A stretch of 64,000 nt of DNA from Brachyhypopomus gauderio (taxonomy: Eukaryota > Chordata > Actinopteri > Gymnotiformes > Hypopomidae). Below are positions 1 through 17,341 of the stretch, in pieces; position 1 is the first letter of the stretch; each line of letters opens with the position of its first letter. The DNA is taken from the NCBI RefSeq assembly GCF_052324685.1, contig NC_135220.1:11340300-11404299 (forward strand). The letters run 5' to 3'. The notes beneath the pieces were generated by a model, which saw only the letters and a list, made by a program, of their open reading frames with translations, had not been told where the DNA came from and ran no database searches. Both the position numbers and the translations under genes were made by a program.

Positions 1-402
1 AGGTGGAAGTCCCAGCTGTGTGGTATTGTCATGTAGTGTTTGGTGAGTGTGTGGTGTTACTGTGTGCAGGTGGAAGCCCCAGCTGTGTGGTATTGTCATG
101 TAGTGTTTGGTGAGTGTATGGTGTTACTGTGTGCAGGTGGAAGCCCCAGCTGTGTGGTATTGTCATGTAGTGTTTGGTGAGTGTGTGGTGTTACTGTGTG
201 CAGGTGGAAGTCCCAGCTGTGTGGTATTGTCATGTAGTGTTTGGTGAGTGTGTGGTATTACTGTGTGCAGGTGGAAGTCCCAGCTGTGTGGTATTGTCAT
301 GTAGTGTTTGGTGAATGTGTGGTGTTACTGTGTGCAGGTGGAAGTCCCAGCTGTGTGGTATTGTCATGTAGTGTTTGGTGAGTGTGTGGTATTACTGTGT
401 GC
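1..402 (+). repeat. 67-bp minisatellite, 6 copies, duplicating a kdm6b splice acceptor
   Basis: Six head-to-tail copies start at 1, 68, 135, 202, 269 and 336, with an exact 67-bp period and few substitutions. The array ends where the real kdm6b exon begins at 405. Each unit carries the same acceptor and exon start (tgtgtgcag then gtggaagtcccag) as the real exon, followed by an in-frame TAG and a consensus donor (ttg then gtgagtg). The array lies in the intron upstream of the first exon visible in the window. Confidence 0.93.
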
Positions 403-404
403 AG

Positions 405-6240
<5,836 letters not shown>

Positions 6241-6252
<12 letters not shown>

Positions 6253-6487
6253 CCCTGGGGTGAGATGTTCTAAATGACCCTGGGGTGAGATGTTCTAAAT
6301 GGCCCTGGGGTGAGATGTTCTAAATGGCCCTGGGGTGAGATGTTCTAAATGACCCTGGGGTGAGATGTTCTAAATGACCCTGGGTTGAGATGTTCTAAAT
6401 GACCCTGGGGTGAGATGTTCTAAATGGCCCTGGGGTGAGATGTTCTAAATGACCCTCGGGTGAGATGTTCTAAGTGACCCTGGGGTG
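6241..6487 (+). repeat. 25-bp minisatellite, about 10 copies, spanning the kdm6b stop codon
   Basis: The unit tgttctaaatgaccctgggg plus tgaga repeats every 25 bp from 6241. The first copy encodes the last codons (Cys-Ser-Lys) and the TGA stop at 6250-6252. The other copies lie in the 3'UTR. Variants differ mainly at gacc/ggcc. Confidence 0.93.
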
Positions 6488-7880
6488 TTATGTCACACAG
6501 CCATAACCAAATCTCCTGCACAGTCAGCAGCTGCAGCCGTGCCAACCTTCATTTATTTCATGTTTTTACTTCATTTTTAATTTTCTTTGTTTGTTTTTTT
6601 TTTTTTACTAAAACCACTACTGCAAACTCTCTGCGTTCCTAATCAACAAGCTGTTTACTCAATACTGTTTACAAAACAACATCGTCAGATGCTTCTCCAC
6701 CTCAGTCGTCTTCCCCTCCAGCTTCTGATGGGACATGATGTTATAACACTGTTATTAGGCATGATGATTAGACAGACTGGACTCAAACTGCATAATGTGA
6801 ACTAAAAACTCACAATCAACTCAGCTGTGCACAGAGGAAACTGTTGTGGTTCTTCAAAAAAGAAAACCACACATGCTTGCAGAACATGTGGATTAATTCA
6901 GGTACTATTGTGGTTTACAGTTATGCAAATCAGAGGATATTTTCAACCATCTAGTTGTTCTCAGACTTTGAGGAGCAAATGGTGCTTGTTGGACTCAGCA
7001 GGAGAATGAGTTCAGTAAAGAAGCTAATTATGACAGTGGCATTATGTGGCATTTCTGTTATTGCTATGGTTATGTTTTCTCAGATTTAATACAACTCTAA
7101 TCTTTGTAAATGCTGTTTGCATATTTATCTGGGTGCTATATTTTGTTTTGTTTCTTGTTTTTTTTACATTTTCAGAGGTTTTCAAAAAACAATTTTTAAA
7201 CAGCCTAGAATGACACCATTTTGGCCTTGTGACTTGTATTTAGACAAAAGGCAATTCCTGATGATTTCCACTTGTCTTGCAGCATTAAAAATGTCCTCGG
7301 AATATTAATAGACATCACAAATCTATCAAAAAAATACGGGTTAATTATACAACTTCTTTGATTGGTTGCATTTGTCCAGAAAACCTTGTGAGTGTTTATT
7401 GAATCTTTCCATATTATTCGGGAAGAAAACATACCTGTCAGTTATCCTCCGTCTTTCAGTAAAACTCTCTTTTAGTCAGCGACTCTTGTTTTGTTTAGTT
7501 CTCAGACCTAAATTCCTGAATCTGTGTTCTTTTTTTTATTTGTTTTATTTATTCGACTGCTTCTCGCGTATTTATTGAACACACATGGTGCTCCTCCTGA
7601 AGGAGGAAAAGTCCAGACGTTTTCTTCTCTCTTTCTCTCTGAATCGTGAGTTTGTTTGGGCAGTGCAGCAGTTTGGATGGGGGACCTCTGATTTTCACCG
7701 GTGCTGTAGCCCCCTCCTCTCTCCTGTCTCTCCGTGTATATGATCTAGAGAGTTACGTACATGAATATAATATTAATCTCAGAGCTTGGTGCTTAGAACA
7801 GACTCTGTACACCTTTATGACATGAATGTCTTTGTACTGTATCCAACAGATTAAAGAGTTTGTTTTACTTTACATTACAT
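6253..7880 (+). other. kdm6b: Probable kdm6b 3'UTR
   Basis: No coding sequence was recognised after the stop. The stretch is AT-rich. A possible poly(A) signal attaaa lies near 7850 (ccaacagattaaagag). The UTR end is inferred, not shown. Confidence 0.45.
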
Positions 7881-9240
7881 GAAATACCAGATATTGTGAT
7901 ACGTGTGGATGACGACTGTCATATAGTGCTGTCCTGATCTCTATGATCTTTTTATGATTATTACCTGCAGATTTCATTGAGCTGTGGTTGATTTTTGTCC
8001 ACTTCTCTCCGAGTTTGTTTTGTCAGGTTTATTCAACTCTTGATTTATGATTTTACTGTAAATGAAAAGAAAGAAGAGCAGAAGAAAGCCCACCTGAGCC
8101 AGACCTGTCTTAAACACTTGTGATTTTGTGTGTTATAATTGATATAATAACTATGAAAAAAAAAAATAAATAAAAAAAAACATTTGATAACATTTCATAG
8201 CATTTCCTCGTTTTTTTTTGCCCATGAGATTCGGGCCAGCTATTTGGAGATGGCTGGTCGTGTGTATCGCAGGAACAGAGATGTCCGGTGCCTGTTCCTG
8301 GCGGGTCAGGCCAGGGGTCGTGACCTGAGAGACATGACTTTTGTGTGACTCCTTGGCGCCCTTTGCAGACGGATATCCTGGTTCCAAGGACAGGAAGGCA
8401 CTCTTCCTCCATGGTGTCTCTCAGGATATCCCCCGTTAATATGTCATTCCCAACTCACCTCCAGGTCAACCCCCGTGTGCTTCTCTTATATCGGTTAATT
8501 CAAGCTTACTTATTGCTGTCATTCTTTACTATTAATAACACTGCAAAGGATCTTGGTAGCAAAAGTGTTTATCAGCTCATTAACTTTCCTTCAGACTCTG
8601 GAAGTGAGGAGTCATTTGTGGCATGTCTGTCTTCTTAAACCAGGTGCTCTGGATTCATTTATACCTTGCCAAAAACCTTGTTTTCTCCCAGTTTGTGTCT
8701 TTTCTTCTTCCATGTGTCCAGTCCTGTGCCGCTGCTTTGGGGAAGGCTGAGTTAACACTGTCTTCATGTGAGAGGACACACCACTGTACACCGCTGCTGT
8801 ATCTATTCGAGCAGCAGGTCATATTTCTGCTGAACAAACGTGGAATAGAGGTCTACCTCCCTGTTCACGACTCACAGCCAGTTAGGACAGCTTTCTGGCA
8901 TGAAGTATTCACAGAATTTGTTAGTAGAAGCTACTTCAGATCAGTGTCCATGGTCATTTCATCAAGGGCTATTGAAATACTCCTTTCTTCAGATTTGGTC
9001 TGAAGAATATTATGTTCAAAATCTGTTCCAATGGAAGCATTTTGGTTTGTTTTATCTTGTGTTGTTTTTTGTTTTTTGACTCTGTGTAAATTTCAGGTGG
9101 AAAAGGCCCCTATGATGTAGGAAGCTGTCTTATTTAATGGTTGCCGAGTCTTTGATGAGGCACAGAGCACGACTGAATGCAGGTTTATCGTTTGATTTCT
9201 TTCTGCTATGACCTGTTGGGTGTCCAGTCTGCCCAGTTAG
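7881..9240. other. Intergenic stretch with no recognised gene
   Basis: An A-rich run lies near 8155-8182. An open frame of 126 codons at 8623-9003 (+) has no recognised domain, no splice context and no family resemblance. Nothing else can be supported. Confidence 0.5.
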
Positions 9241-9469
9241 TCCAGTAAAGAGTTGTCCTGCACCCAGCAGCAGGAGCAGCTGCAGCACCTTGTGTGGGAC
9301 AACATCCACCTCTCCTCTCCACCTCCATCATCGCACCGCCCATACCCAAATGCCCTACCTACCCCAACCAGGAGCCAGACTCCAGAGAGTGGGAGGGGGA
9401 GGGGGAGGCAGGAAAGATCTGACTTGCCCAAATCCAGCTTTGTAAAAGGAAGGAAAGAGCGGGCAGGAA

Positions 9470-9560
<91 letters not shown>

Positions 9561-9886
9561 TTTTCCATCAGAAAGAGACCAGTTTGGGTTTCATCCAGCA
9601 GTAGCACAACTCAAGCACCAGAAGCTGTTGACATATGAACAGTGCCTGAGAATATCACGAAATTAGGGTGCAGGACCACAAGCTACCACTGAAGGACAGC
9701 CGGAAAACAAAACGACAGAAGGACTTTCTTTTAAACCCACTTGAGCAATTCGAATTTTTTGACACGAGAAGAGACGTGGACACCAACCAAAGGAGTAAAA
9801 TCAGGCACCCAAGGACATATTGACTCTTCAGAGACGTGAACCTGAAGAGGACACGGAGATCCACAGCTCTGGAACATCATACTGAA
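9241..9886 (+). other. tmem88: Candidate 5' noncoding exon of tmem88, containing a (GA)n tract
   Basis: The stretch ends in a good donor (ctgaa then gtaagtag at 9887) and reads like an untranslated leader. A (GA)n tract occupies 9472-9552. The next gene on this strand is tmem88 with its ATG at 10978. The link is inferred from position and donor only. Confidence 0.3.
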
Positions 9887-10806
9887 GTAAGTAGAGAGAG
9901 AGGTGTGAATAGCCAGCAGCACATTGGTCCACACTGGAATCCCACTGCATAACCACATGACAACACTGAGAATGATCAATTATTTATAGCACAAAGGTGC
10001 TTCAGAAAGATATTTGGTAAACTATTGGTTAAACTGTTTGAGCTATGAAAAACAGACATCCATATTACTTCAGTTTTGAACAGCAGTGATGTGCTTAAGA
10101 CACGTAATTGGCTGGATTGTTCCATACATGTTCGCCATGGACAGTCAATTTCACCAAAGATGGGTGAAAGTCTTCTTCTAGCAGGCTGGAAAATAGCTGC
10201 TTAGCTTCTAAAATCAGGTGATTTTAGCTGCTTCAGTGATCCTGATTACAAGTGTTCACAAGATCTCTGTTTTTTCTGAGTAAAGTTGGGCTAAGACTTT
10301 CCCAAAAGCCTAAATATGATTATTACTTAGAATTAAAGTGAATTACCCGGAGGTGCATTCAGTGTGGGAAACATCATATCAGCACTGTAATCGGTAAGCT
10401 GATGTCATCTGCCCAATAACCTCACATAAATAATACAATGGGCCCAGAGCCAAACTGATACAGTTTAAAATGGGGGGCTGTTCTTAGAAAGGAGGATATT
10501 TTTTAAAGGCCTTCACTGGGGTGACACAACGGAGAAGTCAGCAGGGTTTGTTTGCGCTGGAGTCTGCAGGAAGTTGGGCTGGAGGAGATGTCCTGCTCGG
10601 AGAGATATACGCGGTCCGCTAAGCACACTCACCTTCCTGTTCGGACCGGTTCCTGCCTCATTGTTATGTGTTTTTAGTCATCCTGGAGTTTTGTGGCACG
10701 GAGGGAGTCGGTTTCCTCCTGTTCACAGCTGTTCCGTTATCTCTGTTTACCTTCTAGATCTCGTGCCACGGGCTTCTGAGCAAAATACATTTTACATGTG
10801 TGAGAG

Positions 10807-10842
<36 letters not shown>

Positions 10843-10977
10843 AAACTGGTCCTTAATTGTGCGCTGAGTATATTGTATGTATGGTGGTTCAGGTCAGTGT
10901 GTCCCATCCTCACTGGGTCTCTGTTTTGCCTCCATACTTACTGGTTTCTTACTCCTGAAAGGTGGAGTGGTGACAGA

Positions 10978-12532
10978 ATGAGCCTGTCTCGCAATGGGAC
11001 GCTGGAGAAGACCATAACCCAGCAGTACTCCGCCGACGTGGCCGACCTGGAGTCACCGCAGCCCCGCCTCCATCACACCGCCTCCAGCTCTTCAGCAGGG
11101 CCGGGGGCGGGGCCAGGGGCGGGGCCTGGGGTGGTTGTGCCGCCGCCCTACTCTGTGGCAGGCAGCACAGTGGCCGAGACTCCGCTGGAACTGCGGGGTT
11201 CCCTGGACTGCTGGGCCTGCTCTGTGCTCGTGACGGCCCAGAACCTGCTCATCGCGGCCATCAATGCGGGCCTGGCCGGCGCTGTCTTCGGCCTCATCCT
11301 CACCCCGGCACTCGTCATGGTGGTGTTCGGCTTCCTGTGCCATTCGACGGTAAGATGGGCCATGTGCCTGAATAACAGATGTCTTACAGAACTCCACAAA
11401 GCACAAACCACCACTGGTGTCTTACAGAGCAGGTCTCAGTCTTCAGTGTCTTTTGTGATTGTGGTCTTAATCTCCAACCTACTCTACACTTTCACAAATG
11501 TCAGATCATATACTCCACACATAGAGATCTCACAGGACAAAATAATCACATTTTGAAAAGCCTTTGTACTTGTCATATATTTAAAGAATAACATTTGAGA
11601 TTTTATTCATATTCGTGAGGAACACACCTTCAGACATAAATTATATAAGAAATATTATAAGAAAACAAGGACTAAATGACAACAGAGATCTTAACACAGA
11701 CCACCTGGATGAAAGCAAATGAACCTAAAACTCATTTTGGTCTCCTAAAAAACTCAATCTAAACAAATCTCTTCAACTCTGCTGAAAAATCGCACAGGTA
11801 CCAAAGTTATCAATTTCAGTAAGCAAACATCTGCAGTCTGAGTCTATATTCATGAGTCCAGTGCAACGTTTGCTAGGACTTGAACGCAAACAATGTGTCC
11901 TGATAAAATAAGCATAAAACCAAAGTTTTTCCTCCTTTTATACCAGTGAGTGATATTTTACACCACATGCATGATATCACATGTTCTGTTCTATTACGCT
12001 ACTCCCAAATATATTTTCTTTACAATCTCAATTGAGCTAAATTAGGCTCTACCTATAATGCTTTCAGTATGCCCTGCCCTCTTCTTTTTAAACCCCACCC
12101 ATAAAGCCTTCAGTATTCTACACCATCTTTTTTTCTTTAAACTCCACACACTTTATGCACCACCCACTTTTATAACATAGAGGGTCACCAAATTCCAGAT
12201 GTGTGCTGATAAAAGCCCCACTATCCCTCCTCTCTCCTCCCCTCCTCCAGGTGCAGCCCCATGGTACCTCTATATACTGCTCTGACCTGCTGAATGACAG
12301 CGCCTGCGTGGCTCTGCTGGTGGTGGGCTTCCTGCTGCTGGTTCCTCTGCTGGTGCTGGCTCTGGCGGCCTACTGCAGACTGGCCCGCCACCTGCAGCTG
12401 GGCCTGTGCTTCATCCCCTACAGCCGTGCCGTCTACAAGAACCTGCCCGCCTCCCATCACGGCGGGCTGGGGGGTTGCTGCAGCCAGCAGGGGGCGACGG
12501 AGAAGGAGGGGAAGGGCAGTGTGTGGGTGTGA
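10978..12532 (+). CDS. tmem88: Transmembrane protein 88, Dishevelled-binding Wnt modulator
   Basis: Two coding exons, 10978-11349 and 12251-12532 (phase 0, donor gtaaga, acceptor ctcctccag), encode 217 residues. The N-terminal tail is cytosolic and low-complexity, with a Gly-Pro-Gly-Ala repeat at about 40-51 written as ggggcggggcc repeats. Hydrophobic segments lie at about 83-120 and 143-165. A basic and cysteine-bearing tail ends in Val-Trp-Val. In the known family this C-terminal VWV motif binds the PDZ domain of Dishevelled and dampens canonical Wnt signalling, notably in heart development. The start is the ATG opening MSLSRNGTLE. The position next to kdm6b on the same strand agrees with vertebrate synteny. 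Exon 2 (12484-12498) contains a CTCF-like CCAGCAGGGGGCGAC. Confidence 0.93.
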
Positions 12533-12621
12533 AGAAGACAGGAGATTAGGCTGGAAGAACTGAATCTCAAGAGGCTACTCCACGTAAATGCATTTTAAGG
12601 CGAAAATATGCTAATCAAATG

Positions 12622-12626
<5 letters not shown>

Positions 12627-12703
<77 letters not shown>
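12627..12703 (+). repeat. (GT)n microsatellite in the tmem88 3'UTR
   Basis: About 38 uninterrupted GT units lie 95 bp after the tmem88 stop, before the poly(A) signal. Confidence 0.95.
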
Positions 12704-12707
<4 letters not shown>

Positions 12708-12844
12708 TTCTTTACCATGTGTTTATGTGATGAGGACATGGCTGACACATCATGACAGATGTATTTTCAATTCACAAATTTGTGCATTTTTAATCTCAGT
12801 ATATTATGCAGTATGTATGTTGTACTTTTTTAGATTTAATGTTC

Positions 12845-12850
12845 AATAAA
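12845..12850 (+). terminator. tmem88: Poly(A) signal of tmem88
   Basis: Canonical aataaa in gttcaataaacctgaag, about 315 bp after the stop codon, implies a short 3'UTR. Confidence 0.7.
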
Positions 12851-13261
12851 CCTGAAGTTTTAAAGTATTTATTATTTTAAAGCTTTACTACTGCGCAGTG
12901 TGACAGTAATATGTGAAAGGCCCCACCTGCTGGTGAATATAAAAACCGTCTCCAGAGCGGCGCTCCTCTGCAACGCCGCACGTACCTGTCTGCCGTTTGT
13001 CCTGATGAACAAAAATAAAACTGGCCTTGGAAGTTAGATTAAAATGTTTGAGGTGCAAAACAACAATTTTGACAACATTTCAGTATGGTTTTTTTAAATA
13101 TGGGATCTTTCAATTTGTGTTTTATTGACACGTGGGCCAAATGTTAACAACGCATATAGCGTAGATTTCTGTTTAGAGTAATTTTGTTGGGTTTCTGTTA
13201 ATATAGGCGATCGGTCATTTAGATCCGCCATTGCCTTTAAGATCAGTCTGTGGAAATTTCC

Positions 13262-13481
13262 CCTGCCGTTGGACGCACGCTCGAGCCAAGCCGACCCACG
13301 CACGCGTGATCAGACGGACACGCGCGTAACAGCGTCACTCTCCCAGCAGGAACGCGTCGCGCGCCACACCGACACCATAAACACGTCCCTGAACGCGAAA
13401 ACAATCTCGTGGAGCCACGAACCGAAACATAACATTGTAACAAAACTTGCATAAAACAAAAACACCGCTTTTGCTCACAGG
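13262..13481 (+). other. Candidate promoter-proximal noncoding exon of the small gene at 14864
   Basis: A CpG-rich stretch ends in a strong donor (gctcacag then gtatgttaa). It is the only GC-rich island between tmem88 and the small open frame at 14864, so it could be that gene's first exon. Inference from composition and the donor. Confidence 0.3.
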
Positions 13482-14863
13482 TATGTTAATTTTGTGTTGT
13501 TTCTGTTAACTATAGGGATAACTGTTGTTTTGTTAAAGAGTCTTTTTAAAATGTATTTCCTAGAAACGGTTATCAGAATGAAAATATTCATTATTACGTT
13601 ACACGTCATCTTAGATTAACACCATGCAGGGTGGACATGTGCACTTTGCATAATTAAATTATGAGCTGTTCCTCATAATAAGTAATTAGTTATCATGCAA
13701 TGTTTTGTTTAATATTAACACGTAACTTAGCAGCGACACAGGTATGAAGACCATTGTTCACTCGTGATAGGTGGCGTTAAGTAGGATGGCGAATTGTCTT
13801 CATGTTTATCCATTTGCACTCTAAGTACTAAACCTTGGCAGAAACCCCAGGCGAGGCGATCAAGTCGCCCTAGTTTCTGTGGTTCCAGTCAGGGATTATC
13901 TCTGTCCAGCGCTGCTTTATGTAACGTACTTTTCAAACAAGAGCATTCTTAAAGAAACACCTGCAGTTGGTTTAGATTAGTGAATGAGGCGCAGTAGTGC
14001 GTTGTATTTTCAAGACAAGGTGTTTTTCTTAGCAAGAATGATAGCCATGCGTAAAAATAGCCACTAGATGTTTCATAAATATTTCTTCTGGTTTTATATG
14101 GTTTGTTATTAATACGGTAGATTATTTTAAATATTTCCGAGATATGACTACATGCATGGTCTGCTTGTTTATTTTAATTTAAATAGACCTAACGTTGCTA
14201 TTCAGAGATCTAGATTCACGTACCTCGGTGTAAAACTCCTTATGGGACCATAAGAACAAACGCCTGAAATGTGTCAGGACTCTAAGAGGACACGCCACCC
14301 ACCGGATGGTAGCAGAATTACAATCACTCACAAATTGCGCCGACACAAGATTCAAACATACAGACGCAGAGATGACGCAAAGACTGTCTGTGCAACTCAT
14401 TCATGTAAAAGCCAGTTGAAGTAACGAAGGCCAACAGAAGACCTTCGGTCAAATCTGAATTACCTCAATCTCCTCCAACGTTTTCCATCTAAAGGTGTTT
14501 TTTTTCCTGACAAACATTTCCTTTTAATGTTTGTCAAGATTATGTAACCTGGTAAATGAGCCTAATGCAATTGGCCCAACATTTATTTTTGCTTTTCTTG
14601 CAAGTGTTGTGATCCGATGGCCAAGACAACTACCTGTGCGCTTCCGGAACTCAACGACGGGGTAACGCTGTTCTAGAACACACGTCACCCTAGCTGTAGG
14701 CCCCGCCCCCTCGCTGCAGGCCCCGCCCCTCCACCTGCACCCATGGGGAGGAAGAGCATTCCGTGTTTCTCTTGGTACAAACGCCATAAAGACTGGCGGA
14801 GGATCCCAGCACAACCCACAGGTGAGAAGGACTGTTCCTCCTGCAGATGCAGCATACGCAAAG

Positions 14864-15112
14864 ATGTTTAACTTTAAACAGCTGTTGATTTGTGGGTTTC
14901 TGTGTAGCTTGTGGCTATTTTATATATTTTTTAATGCCTCAGGTCCATCTGTGGAGCAGACGCCGTTGCCTCCCCCTCTCTCGTGGGCGGACAGCGGGGA
15001 GGTGGGCGGTGCCGGGGAGGTGGGCGGGGCCCGGCAGGTCTACTTCTTCCAGAAGGCCCGAGTCACCTATCGGCATCAGATGGACGGGAACATCATTGAC
15101 GCCACCTGCTGA
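14864..15112 (+). CDS. Unrecognised small type II membrane or secreted protein, 82 residues
   Basis: The open frame starts at the ATG after an acceptor-like cctcctgcag (ends 14846). The N-terminus MFNFKQLLICGFLCSLWLFY continues into a roughly 20-residue hydrophobic core, fitting a signal anchor or signal peptide. A Pro-rich stretch, a Gly-Gly-Ala repeat, and a C-terminal region QVYFFQKARVTYRHQMDG ending in IDATC follow. No known domain was recognised. A second ATG at 14847, in another frame, would form a short overlapping upstream frame. Upstream exons with donors at about 13481 and 14820 are possible. The hydrophobic start and splice context favour a real gene, but the product is unknown and it may be a fragment. 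Confidence 0.4.
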   Translation: MFNFKQLLICGFLCSLWLFYIFFNASGPSVEQTPLPPPLSWADSGEVGGAGEVGGARQVYFFQKARVTYRHQMDGNIIDATC

Positions 15113-15548
15113 GCTCATTTCCCATAAAGCCTTGGTCTGCATGTCAGTACAGTAGGAGACGAGAGAGGTGAATAGAATTGCAGTGTGGGTGAGATTCTTC
15201 AGAGCAGTTGTTCCTGCCCCGGGGTATTTCACAGCAGCTCACCTAACTGAGAGGGAATGACCTACTGCCTACATGTGGTGCGGACACGGAGGGAAAATGA
15301 TTTTATTCAGGAAAAAGCACTGGTGTTTATGTCTGGCCGAAAGTGCATAGCAGTGTGTGTGTTTGACTAGAGTGTGGCATCCCGATACCTCGGAGGTACA
15401 TGAGTCACTATAGCAACCCATCAGAGACACACAGCTCTCTCTGCCAGCATGTATATGACTGTCAGTCGGACTAAAACGCCCCTTCGTCTACCTTCTCACT
15501 GTCTCTTAGGTGATAGAAAGTGCGACTTAGAAAAGCAGTTGAGCACCA

Positions 15549-15669
15549 GGTCCCAGTTCGTATCTCCAGTTATGAGCAGCGGGTCCCAGTTCGTATCTCC
15601 CGTTATGAGCAGCGGGTCCCAGTTCGTGTCTCCAGTTATGAGCAGCAGGTCCCAGTTCATATCTCCAGT
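15549..15669 (+). repeat. 33-bp minisatellite, about 3.7 copies
   Basis: The unit contains tcccagttcgtatctccag and ttatgagcagcggg and repeats at 33-bp spacing, diverging in the last copy. The length is a multiple of three, so a frame with repeated SQFVSPVMSSG stays open. No gene context supports translation. Confidence 0.85.
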
Positions 15670-15727
15670 TCTCCCACCACTGCTGTTCGTGTTCATAAAC
15701 ATTCATAACTGCATCCAGAGTGTTTAA

Positions 15728-16762
15728 AGCTGTAGTTGCCAAGGCGACAGTGAGACGGCCAGCCATATGATTAATGATTGATTCAGTAAATAATAGGCTA
15801 CACAGCATTATCACAGTAGGTAGCCTGTAGTCTATCTAATATTAAAGTGATTTTGTTAAAAGTTTTTTATTTCAGGATTATTTTTGTTGAGGTTCTTCGT
15901 TTCTATTTATTTGTTCGAGCTTCTACAGTTTATTTATACAGCTGGTGACCTGACTCAACACGGGACAATTATGCTCTCTATAAACGGGAAATTAATACGC
16001 CTAATGTTGCTGTAATGAATTAATGTTGTAATTAAAAATAAATGTCGTTTAACGGCTACGTAGTGACGGCCACTCTGATCATAACTATCTGATCGTCGTA
16101 TCTACTTAAGAAACGTCCCTACGACTGTTAAATAGTTTAGCTCAGATATGTTCTTGAACTTGTTCTTGAATGACACTTGAACCTGTTCAGAAAGCAGCTC
16201 ACACTGTGTAATACTGGTAACCAGTACCAGTCTGGTACTGGTGTTCACATCAAATGTGAGTATAAACACATATTTTTAAGTGATGCATCGTCAGCTCTGT
16301 TTCGGCTTCGGTGTTTTATGAATTTTAGAAGATTTCAGACATCCTTCTGCAACTCCGTAATGTGCCGTTGTTATATGTACATATATGTTATATGGAACTC
16401 AGAGTCAAATATTGATGTTATAGGCAAGATAATCATTTTAGCCGTTTAAGCCTATAAATAGCTTAGTGGCCAGACTTCAGATTGAGAATTAACATTTATC
16501 CTTTATGTACCTGTAAATCATTACCGAGGTAGGTACGGAGTGTTCCTGGCTGAGATTCAAAATGCAGGCCTGTTAATTTTTTACCAGCCGCGTTATTGTG
16601 CTCGGTTATTGCTGTTTCCATATCACGCCGAACAAACACTCGTGAGTCGGTTATTCCCAGGATAGGGCAGCGTAGGGTGTACTTTAAAAACCAGCAACGC
16701 GGTGGCGGTATTGTTCCTTGTGACAGGTCTTGAGTCGGTAACTGCATAGTAGAATAAAAAAC
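15728..16762. other. Intergenic stretch, no recognised gene
   Basis: AT-rich. It holds a compact pair of overlapping hairpins at 16212-16242 and an unrecognised 83-codon frame on the minus strand (16747-16496). Nothing else is supported. Confidence 0.5.
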
Positions 16763-16768
16763 TTTATT
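16763..16768 (-). terminator. pcolce: Poly(A) signal of pcolce
   Basis: The + strand tttatt reads as AATAAA on the minus strand, about 325 bases after the pcolce stop. Confidence 0.55.
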
Positions 16769-17091
16769 CGATGACCATCATAAATTACAAATATATTGTT
16801 CCACAACGTTTTGTGTATGAAATGAATAAAGTTAAATGTAGATCCTTTATATGTTGCCATGTAATAATTTGTAATTCGGTATACGGGGCTGCTCGAGATT
16901 TAAATGAAATTGCAGTCAGTTTCTCTCAAACACGCGGTTAGAGAGATATTACCTGGAAATACAAAAGAATGGAAGGAATAATGCAAGTCATTTATAGAGC
17001 CTGGCCACAGAGTCCTTTGTTATTACCCTGTGTGATTAGGTCCGGAGCCTTGTTCGGGTCCGGCTGAGGTGCTTGTGGCCCGGGATAGCCA

Positions 17092-17289
17092 TCAGCAGGG
17101 CTGCTTGGTGAGGTTGGTGAGGATTTTGTGGTGTGGAGCTTTGTACGGAGCCGTGAAGCTCCCGGGAGGCAGAGTGGCACGTCCCTCCTCATCAACCTGA
17201 CCCATCAGAATGAAGTTCTGACCTGAAAAAGAGTGTTACGCAAGAGTGAAGGTGAAGGAGGAAAAAGGTCCAACAAAACTGGACTATGA

Positions 17290-17341
<52 letters not shown>

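Noticed and set aside
1-402. CRISPR-like or satellite DNA
   Set aside because: Direct tandem copies without spacers, explained by local duplication of an intron-exon junction.
15449-15727. Possible repeat-containing protein (SQFVSPVMSSG units)
   Set aside because: Explained by the 33-bp repeat; no conserved start, splice site or domain.
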